This document shows, one piece after another, positions 57,616-64,000 of a stretch of DNA of 64,000 nucleotides. How positions within the stretch are numbered: position 1 is the first letter of the stretch; the number at the start of each line of letters is the position of its first letter. The notes beneath the pieces are model-generated. The model saw nothing but the letters and a program-made list of their open reading frames with translations, did no database searches and was not told where the DNA came from. The stretch is from contig RSEH01000051.1 in the NCBI GenBank assembly GCA_006503475.1, positions 1-64,000 of the forward strand, read 5' to 3'. The translations under genes were made by a program, and so were the position numbers. The stretch is from Stentor roeselii (lineage: Eukaryota; Ciliophora; Heterotrichea; Heterotrichida; Stentoridae).

Positions 57616-58272
57616 TCAATATCTCATTTTAAACCTCTCCTCATTAAAACTCTCTTCATTCAACATTTGTTTCCTTTTTTCCAATTCCGCCTTCAAAGCA
57701 AGTTTTTCCTTCAACTTCTTCATAATATCTTGAGGATCCTCTTTTCTTTCAACACTATTTTTAACCTTCTGAGTCAAAGTGTTAATCTGAGGTCGATAAA
57801 CCTGCTCTTCCCACTGATTCAGCATTTTTTTGAACACTTCTTCAGGATTTTCACTGAAATGTTGACTTTCTCTAAAAGAAGAAGACCCGAACTCCATGTT
57901 TTTGATCTCTTGAATGATTTCTTCTTTAAAGTCTTGAAGTTCATTTGAATAGTCCCGGTTTTGAAAATTCTTTTCAATCGAATTCAGTTGTTTTGAGAGT
58001 TTTTCAATTGATGTCTGCATTTCTTTAATGCAAGAAGACCAGGAGGCTACTTCTTGTTTAAGCTGCTTTAGGTCATCTTGTTTTTTTGGCTTTTCGAATG
58101 AGGAAAATACGGGTTTTATTGGAGAGTTTTGCTTACTGAAGGAGGAACGAGGCGATTCTGAACGGTCTGAGTAAAAAGATTTTACCTCTTCTTGTAGTTC
58201 GTCAAGTTGGGCTTTTAGTCTTTGTTTCATGTCGATTTGATCGTCGAGGAAATCTGAATAGTTGGGTTCCAT
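57616..58272 (-). CDS. Hypothetical coiled-coil protein, 218 residues
   Basis: I do not recognise this protein. It is soluble and acidic/basic, with coiled-coil segments around 10-35 (MKQRLKAQLDELQEEVKSFY), 70-125 (KQLKQEVASWSSCIKEMQTS) and the C-terminal 50 residues (KKLKEKLALKAELEKRKQML). A Ser/Pro-rich patch lies between the first two coils. It ends with TGA after FKMRY. A cytoskeletal or basal-body component would fit, but nothing specific supports that. Confidence 0.65.
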   Translation of the reverse strand: MEPNYSDFLDDQIDMKQRLKAQLDELQEEVKSFYSDRSESPRSSFSKQNSPIKPVFSSFEKPKKQDDLKQLKQEVASWSSCIKEMQTSIEKLSKQLNSIEKNFQNRDYSNELQDFKEEIIQEIKNMEFGSSSFRESQHFSENPEEVFKKMLNQWEEQVYRPQINTLTQKVKNSVERKEDPQDIMKKLKEKLALKAELEKRKQMLNEESFNEERFKMRY

Positions 58273-58587
58273 TGGAAGAAGGTTAATAATGGAATATTTT
58301 AATGAGACCTTAATTTTAAATGATTAGTAAGTGGCAATTTAAGGATGTGAAGAAGTGATAGAGAAAAGTTTTTTTTAGAAATGTTTTTTGAAAATTATTA
58401 TCTTTGATGATAGGAGATACTTTAAATCATAAGGATTAAAATAAGAAGAAGGTTAAATCTTATCTAAGTATTCGTAATTTCTAGATTAGGATAAAATAGT
58501 GGCTTATGAAATTCTTGTTTGAGGATAAAACATAAAAAACACACCAAATACTTAGACCTATCTCAATAGTTGAATAAACTAACTAAA
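58273..58587. other. Intergenic AT-rich stretch
   Basis: About 315 bases between two minus-strand genes with no convincing reading frame, repeat or RNA. It should contain the promoter of the downstream coiled-coil gene and the 3' end of the TRP-like channel gene. Confidence 0.4.
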
Positions 58588-61500
58588 CTATTTGTTCTTC
58601 TCGATCATCATTTCAAACTTCTCTAGCCGAGTATTGAAATCATTCCTGGTTTCCTCAATTTGACTTGCAATAGTCTCAATTTTTTCCTCTAAGATGCTAC
58701 TATCCTCCTGCATTCCTAGAATAACATTTTCACAACTAGCAAAGAATTTAACCGAATTATTCATCCTTCTCCAAAATATCAAAACTTCTACTTCATAAAT
58801 AGTTTCAATCATGACCTTGAAATCAATTAACTTTGCTTCATTTAAGAAGTTTTCAAAGATATTTCCCAAAACAGAAATAAGCAAGTTAAGCATAATGATG
58901 ATAATAAGGAAAGTACCTAAAGTAAACATAGTGTATTCAATAATATCTTCATCAGGTTCATGTGTGAATCCGCCAACAGACTGATCAAAAGGATTCTTCC
59001 AAATGACTTCAAAATCAAGTTTAGACTTACTCACAACATTTAAAAGTCCAAAACCAAAAGTAAAAAACAAGAAAATCATTAGAAAAGGGATGATTTCGAC
59101 AATGCATCTTAAAATAAGTCTTACAAAAAACCTTGTCTGATCAAATGCCCGGAAACCAAGTACAGCATTGATGAGATTGAGTAACACAAAAAACCAGGTC
59201 AAGTACAAGTCTTGTCTCTCGTTGTTATTTTGGTTTGATGTATTCACTTCTAATAACTTGAACTTGATGATCCAAACTGCTGAAATAATGTAGCGAATTA
59301 TGTCCATTGTGTTCTTATTAAAAATCAGTTTAAGAAAATCATTATAAAATTCCCGAATACACATTTCCCTTTGTAGAAAGAACTCGAGTAGGTTGCAGAA
59401 CAGGAAACTGTACAAGAAAGACTCATATTTCGTCAAAAGAAAGGCGAACAGGAGGTAAACACAAAACCTGAAACATAGAAAATCAAAAAATTTCATCCTA
59501 GCCTCAGCATCATCACAATATTGGATTACTGGGAATCTGTAGAGACTGTAAGATACTAAAATTGCAAGTGAAATGTAACCGCATAGCATGTTTTCAAAAA
59601 CAAAACTAAGAACAACTAGAATCTCTGCTATGAAAAAACAGATAAAATTGTAAAAGCGCTCAGTTTTCAGGTCTTCATTTAAATTTCTCATTTTCAAGTA
59701 GTAAATTGTTTCACATCCTAACAAGATTAAGTTAAGGACAAGGAGATATAAGTTTGCTGTAGGAAGGCAAACGAAGAGAGTGATGCTGAAACACATGAAA
59801 CCAAATCGCAGTCCAATCAAAAGTACTGGTCCTAAGTAAGACCCGATGAAAATCAGCATCTCGATGGCTCCCACAATTATAAAGTAGTAGAAAGGCTCAC
59901 TTGTGAAGAAGTAAATAGCTAAGAGTCCAAGGGCAGGAATAGTTGAAAAAAGCATGTATTCTAAACCACAAAAAGATGTCACTTTCATGATTCTAGTTAT
60001 TGATAAGGCTTGGGCTAGTACAAAAAGTGCAGCAAAATAATAATCAGGATATAAAAACACGAAACAACAACTGATAATTAGCTGAAGTATTGAAAAATAT
60101 TTGATTTCTTTAATTCCAATATAAATTTCAACTCCCAGGTTCGCAGCTTGGATCAATTCACTCAATAAAAGCAGGGCATTGATAAAAACAAAGAGATACA
60201 AGTACCAAGGGTTCGAGTCTTTATTTACAAGAAAAGTAACTAAAACAATGTTGAGCCACATCAACAGTGTAAGTCCGAATATGCTGAATTTTAAGTTATT
60301 CCACTTTAATCGAATAAAAGTTCTGATGAATTCAGTGCCGAATATCCTCAAATCCTCGACTTCACATAAGCTTTTACTTAATTGTAAACTGGCAGGGGAT
60401 CCTAAACAATCTGGAACCCTTATCAAGCTGTTTTTCACTTGGTAGTCTTTCCTGTTGTTTGTTGACCTTCCAAAAAAGTACCCTCGAATTGAAGAACCTC
60501 TGAAGTCGTAGGTTTTGTATAAGGGAAGAGAGTCACTTTTTAGAGAACCGTATTCGAGATTTATTGAAAATAACTTGTTTAAAAGGTCTGGAACACTCAT
60601 GCAGGCTGAAGTAAGGATTTCTGGAAAGACATTTTCGATTTCGTCATATATTAGTTTTATTTTAGGGAAATCGTCACTTATTTGAAGGATATGTTGTAAA
60701 AGAATTTCGGTACATGAATGATTGTTCTCATTGAGTGTTAGCTTTAAAGGAAGTTGCTCAAAATTCTCAGGAGTGAGGTTGTTGATTTTCCAGTTTAAGT
60801 AGAATTTTAAATTGATAGCGTCCTTTGCTGCACATAGGGTTTCAATTATTTTTTTCTTTTTATTTTCCGGGAACATTTGATGAATGTACTCAATTTCACT
60901 AATTGTAAGTCTTGGTGAGACTGTTCCTTTGCTTGTGAGAAGAATTTTATAGCAATCAAGAGACATACCCTTATATATAATGAAGAGAAACGGAGAAACA
61001 AAATTTATTTTTTCGATGAGCCTATGGCATTCCAGCCTAGGAAGAATCTTAAGTTCACTCAATGAATAAATAACTAAATAATCTCCTTCTCCTTTGAACA
61101 TTAATTTATCACTAATGCAAGTAGGGCCAATTGATAGAAAAGATTCATATCTATTGTAATCTTTTGAGCCATAACAGTAAATGTTTTTTATTTCATTTGT
61201 CAAACTGTAGTCAATCAATGAATGAACATCTAATGCTCGAAGTTCATTTGTTTTGTAAGTAATCAGCAAAGAGTTTAAGATGGAGTTTTCTATGTTTGAA
61301 ACTGAATTTTTCGAAAAAAATTCTGGCATTATGCTGGTTTCTGCAGAAAAAATAACACTTAGATTGTTACTTTGTTTTTCATCTGTTGCATTTATTGAAA
61401 CATTTCTTAGATAAAGGCGATTGTTTAGTTTTCGAATGATTTTTAGGTTCATTGAAGAAGAGTTTCCTAACATCTTGAAATAAATATCATCGAAGTAGTT

Positions 61501-62475
61501 TTTTTCGACAACTAGCTGGTCAATTATTGCCATGTTTTCTTGATTAATTATTATTATTTTGTGGATATATTCTTGTTGTGAATCAAGGTCTTTTTCAGAG
61601 GTCACTACTGCGATTAGCATTTCTTCTATGTTTAGGTAAAAAAATCTGGGCTCTTCATCAAGTTTACAATAAGCCGAAGTGACACTTAGAGTCTGGGTAT
61701 CTTCCACTTCTACTCTTATTTTTATATTGAAAACAAATTTTCCAACTGTATAATATATTTCTATGCAATTATCAGTGTTATATGCTGTAAAATCCTTTAT
61801 ATTTCCCCCATTTTTTACTTCATCTATATCAATCAAGCTACAAAACGGAATTTTATAGCCATCTAAATAAATATCTTCTTCACAGTTCCACAACATAATA
61901 AATTCTCTATTCCCAGCAAGGATTGTTCTATGATCATTAGTTAATTGAAAATACTCAAATTTGAAATCAGATATTTGATTATATATCTTATATTCAGTCT
62001 TACGTTCCTCATCTTCAAAAAAGGATATGAGATGAAATTTAGCATCATTGCTATTAAACAAAATTCTATTGATAATTATTTTCTGGCCATTTCGTTCATA
62101 TTCAATGATTTTAGCTGTTTGAAAATGTGATTTTTCGATGTAGGCTATGAACTTTTCAAAAATTTTGCTCATCAGAATTTCTTCATAAAGACCAGTTAAA
62201 TCAATATATTGTTCTACTTGAATACGGGTGTTCATTCCTTGATTTAAGAGAGTATTGCTTCCAACTCTGTTGGTTTCAGTGTTTTTGCTGCTGAATGCCT
62301 CAAGGTCAGCATGAATATCAAACCTATCATCTTTTTTGTGCATTAGAAGATTCTGAAAATCAAGACCATCAAGTTCAGGGAAAAAGTATTGAGTTTCCTG
62401 GGTTTTAACCTGTGAATCAATTTGGTTTTCCTGGTTGATAATCAGAGGATTTTCTAGATTTTGATTATCTTCCAT
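58588..62475 (-). CDS. Large TRP-like ion channel
   Basis: This 1295-residue protein has an N-terminal soluble part of about 740 residues that is rich in beta-strands and WD-like repeats (for example ILAGNREFIMLWNCEED) and lacks ankyrin repeats. The C-terminal half holds several spans and an ion-channel pore region of the TRP type: FLMIFLFFTFGFGLLNVVS as a pre-pore span, a pore loop around WKNPFDQSVGGF, and the last span MFTLGTFLIIIIMLNLLISVL. The latter is followed by the LISVLGNIFENFLNEA helix seen in TRP and related channels. A coiled coil ends the protein. It likely conducts cations and may be gated by stretch or ligand. The N-terminal domain is unusual. Confidence 0.8.
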   Translation of the reverse strand: MEDNQNLENPLIINQENQIDSQVKTQETQYFFPELDGLDFQNLLMHKKDDRFDIHADLEAFSSKNTETNRVGSNTLLNQGMNTRIQVEQYIDLTGLYEEILMSKIFEKFIAYIEKSHFQTAKIIEYERNGQKIIINRILFNSNDAKFHLISFFEDEERKTEYKIYNQISDFKFEYFQLTNDHRTILAGNREFIMLWNCEEDIYLDGYKIPFCSLIDIDEVKNGGNIKDFTAYNTDNCIEIYYTVGKFVFNIKIRVEVEDTQTLSVTSAYCKLDEEPRFFYLNIEEMLIAVVTSEKDLDSQQEYIHKIIIINQENMAIIDQLVVEKNYFDDIYFKMLGNSSSMNLKIIRKLNNRLYLRNVSINATDEKQSNNLSVIFSAETSIMPEFFSKNSVSNIENSILNSLLITYKTNELRALDVHSLIDYSLTNEIKNIYCYGSKDYNRYESFLSIGPTCISDKLMFKGEGDYLVIYSLSELKILPRLECHRLIEKINFVSPFLFIIYKGMSLDCYKILLTSKGTVSPRLTISEIEYIHQMFPENKKKKIIETLCAAKDAINLKFYLNWKINNLTPENFEQLPLKLTLNENNHSCTEILLQHILQISDDFPKIKLIYDEIENVFPEILTSACMSVPDLLNKLFSINLEYGSLKSDSLPLYKTYDFRGSSIRGYFFGRSTNNRKDYQVKNSLIRVPDCLGSPASLQLSKSLCEVEDLRIFGTEFIRTFIRLKWNNLKFSIFGLTLLMWLNIVLVTFLVNKDSNPWYLYLFVFINALLLLSELIQAANLGVEIYIGIKEIKYFSILQLIISCCFVFLYPDYYFAALFVLAQALSITRIMKVTSFCGLEYMLFSTIPALGLLAIYFFTSEPFYYFIIVGAIEMLIFIGSYLGPVLLIGLRFGFMCFSITLFVCLPTANLYLLVLNLILLGCETIYYLKMRNLNEDLKTERFYNFICFFIAEILVVLSFVFENMLCGYISLAILVSYSLYRFPVIQYCDDAEARMKFFDFLCFRFCVYLLFAFLLTKYESFLYSFLFCNLLEFFLQREMCIREFYNDFLKLIFNKNTMDIIRYIISAVWIIKFKLLEVNTSNQNNNERQDLYLTWFFVLLNLINAVLGFRAFDQTRFFVRLILRCIVEIIPFLMIFLFFTFGFGLLNVVSKSKLDFEVIWKNPFDQSVGGFTHEPDEDIIEYTMFTLGTFLIIIIMLNLLISVLGNIFENFLNEAKLIDFKVMIETIYEVEVLIFWRRMNNSVKFFASCENVILGMQEDSSILEEKIETIASQIEETRNDFNTRLEKFEMMIEKNK

Positions 62476-62876
62476 TAATATAGTGACTCAACCATCAAGA
62501 TTAGGATAATTTTGGTTGATAAGGGAAAATATAATTACACTTATTGAATACTTGGAATAATTGTTTATTTGCTTAGGTAAAAGAAACGTAATTAACCTTA
62601 AATTATCTAATCATTTGAATTGTGATAAATTATTTTGATTAAGATAAAAATCTGAATTCAACAATTGCTAGCCTGATTGTTCGAACAAAGTCAAACTATC
62701 TGGCAGCTTATTATAGCAATTAGTGGCTATCCAGTAATATTATAGCCCAAGACAGTCCCGCAATCCAAAAATATATCTGATACCCATCTATCACTATCCA
62801 CAAAAAACAATCCACTTAAGTCCTTTCCATTCAGAATAAAGTCTCCAAATCCCTAAAATTTAATTTGATAAATTAA
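62476..62876. other. Intergenic AT-rich stretch between divergent genes
   Basis: About 400 bases between the divergent TRP-like and MORN genes with no convincing gene or RNA. The 120 bases before the MORN start are A/C-rich on the plus strand, like other leaders here. It should hold both promoters. Confidence 0.4.
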
Positions 62877-63989
62877 ATGGGAACAAACTGTTCATGTTTA
62901 CGAGGAGGAATCTCCGAAGACAAGCAAGTACGCCTTGACCGTAATTTCGAGAAAGAACTAATAAAAGAGTACTCATCACGTCCATTCAAGTCCCAAGAAG
63001 ACCAAAACACGCTAATCAGCCTTCAATCTCTTCTGCGAGGTTACATCGACCGTCATTCCCTTCAAAAGTTGCGTTCAATCGAGTTCCAAGTCTCAAACCG
63101 TTCAAGACAATCAATCGAAAACACGCGTCAAGAGGTAATAGAAGACATTGTCCGAACAGAGTTAAGAGAAATTCCGCCTAATCTAGTCCCAGACTACACA
63201 ACAAGCATCACAAAAAGTGTAGAGCAGCGACTCGGTCCTTTTCCTATTCACGAGTCCAAGTCCGACAACATGACTCGCTTGAGGAGAGGTCCCGTTGAAA
63301 TGGAAAACGGCGCGATATATATCGGAGAATGGAACAACGATAATCAAAGACATGGAATTGGAATGCAGATCTGGAACGACGGGTCTAAATATGAAGGCGA
63401 GTGGCGATTTGATAAGGCTAATGGCAATGGAAGGCTCATTCATGCTGATGGAGATGTTTATGAAGGCAAGTGGAAAGATGATAAGGCTCATGGCTTTGGA
63501 GTTTATATTCACACTGATGGCGCTAGATATGAAGGCAACTGGGAAAATGATAAACAACATGGATACGGCGTTGAAACTTGGCAAGATGGCGCCAAGTATG
63601 AAGGAAATTATAAAGCTGGAAGAAAAGATGGAAAAGGAAAATTCAGCTGGGCTGATGGAAGTCTTTATGAAGGAATGTTCTTTGATAATAATATTGAAGG
63701 CACTGGAATTTACATGTGGAGTGATTCAAGGAAATATGAAGGCAGCTGGAAATGTAATAAAATGCATGGAAGAGGACTTTTTACTTGGAGTGATGGGAGA
63801 AGTTACTCAGGACTTTACGAAAATGATAAAAAACATGGACATGGAATTTTTAGCTGGCCTGATGGAAGAAAATATGACGGAATGTGGATGAATGGAAAAC
63901 AACATGGCCTGGGAACATATTCAAATACAGACGGGTCTATCAAAAAAGGAGAATGGCAAGAAGGTAAAAGATTGAGATGGATAAGTTAA
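62877..63989 (+). CDS. Lipidated IQ/MORN-repeat protein
   Basis: This 370-residue protein begins MGTNCSCLRGG, a myristoylation plus palmitoylation signal, so it is probably anchored to the plasma or ciliary membrane. An IQ-like calmodulin-binding motif follows (LQSLLRGYIDRHSLQKLRS). About ten MORN repeats then start near residue 140 (YIGEWNNDNQRHGIGMQI, YEGEWRFDKANGNGRL, YEGKWKDDKAHGFGVY, YEGNWENDKQHGYGVE and so on). MORN arrays are rod-like scaffolds at the cortex and cilia of ciliates. A C-terminal WQEGKRLRW ends the protein near the window edge. No kinase domain is present. Confidence 0.9.
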   Translation: MGTNCSCLRGGISEDKQVRLDRNFEKELIKEYSSRPFKSQEDQNTLISLQSLLRGYIDRHSLQKLRSIEFQVSNRSRQSIENTRQEVIEDIVRTELREIPPNLVPDYTTSITKSVEQRLGPFPIHESKSDNMTRLRRGPVEMENGAIYIGEWNNDNQRHGIGMQIWNDGSKYEGEWRFDKANGNGRLIHADGDVYEGKWKDDKAHGFGVYIHTDGARYEGNWENDKQHGYGVETWQDGAKYEGNYKAGRKDGKGKFSWADGSLYEGMFFDNNIEGTGIYMWSDSRKYEGSWKCNKMHGRGLFTWSDGRSYSGLYENDKKHGHGIFSWPDGRKYDGMWMNGKQHGLGTYSNTDGSIKKGEWQEGKRLRWIS

Positions 63990-64000
63990 TAAGTACTTCA

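Overview
The window looks like macronuclear DNA of a heterotrich ciliate, most likely Stentor or a close relative. The evidence is AT-rich DNA, very tightly packed genes on both strands (gaps often 1-100 bases), standard-code stops (TAA, TAG and TGA all end genes), and spliceosomal introns of exactly 15 bases. Six such introns could be placed; five start GTA-A/T and one GTAC, and all six have A at intron position 10. Several reading frames that seem to end early continue in frame once a 15-mer is removed. The gene set fits a large ciliated cell: axonemal genes (DRC4/GAS8, DNAAF1), MORN proteins, cyclic-nucleotide-gated K+ channels, a TRP-like channel, a Cdc14 phosphatase and an Rb-family pocket protein. 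The species name is an inference.

Layout. 1-1190 is GC-richer DNA holding a minus-strand frame that avoids TAA/TAG but carries many TGA triplets, unlike the host genes. 1447-1926 is a zinc-motif gene whose frame looks broken. 2675-4945 is a three-exon OSCA/CSC1-type channel, followed by a decayed fragment of a paralogue. 5518-14852 (minus strand) carries a hypothetical protein, Cdc14, a RING protein, a DEAD-box-type helicase, DRC4 and UGGT. 14966-19191 (plus) carries a lipidated PH/TH1-like protein, a GH1 beta-glucosidase and a permuted mitochondrial GTPase. 19202-22123 (minus) carries a PH-amidase fusion, two tandem hotdog thioesterases and a MORN protein. 22215-25429 (plus) holds a CNNM-type protein and an ABCG half transporter.

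25449-30755 (minus) carries a WD40 protein, a TMEM135-like protein, glutaredoxin, an atypical ARF-like GTPase and thioredoxin reductase. The reductase ends Gly-Cys-TGA-Gly-stop and has a good SECIS hairpin just downstream, so it is very probably a selenoprotein. 30835-35260 is a divergent pair of CNBD potassium channels, followed by a GDT1/TMEM165 transporter whose ATG overlaps the preceding stop codon. 35884-42642 carries a small membrane protein, a Rad9-like clamp protein, a penicillin-acylase-type Ntn hydrolase, a TPR/double-CNBD protein and V-ATPase subunit G.

43050-47109 holds small unknown genes and a decayed copy of the next gene, a 1106-residue receptor with two ANF-type binding domains and about nine membrane spans (47110-50430). 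50824-63989 carries a RING/WWE-like protein, an Rb-family protein, DNAAF1, an EF-hand protein, a coiled-coil protein, a large TRP-like channel and a lipidated IQ/MORN protein.

Common themes are cilium assembly and beating (DRC4, DNAAF1), ion and cyclic-nucleotide signalling (OSCA, CNBD channels, TRP-like channel, CNBD/TPR protein), ER quality control (UGGT), redox (TrxR, Grx) and cell-cycle control (Cdc14, Rb, Rad9-like). No tRNA, rRNA, CRISPR, telomere or intact mobile element was found. All family calls come from reading motifs by eye; no database search was run.
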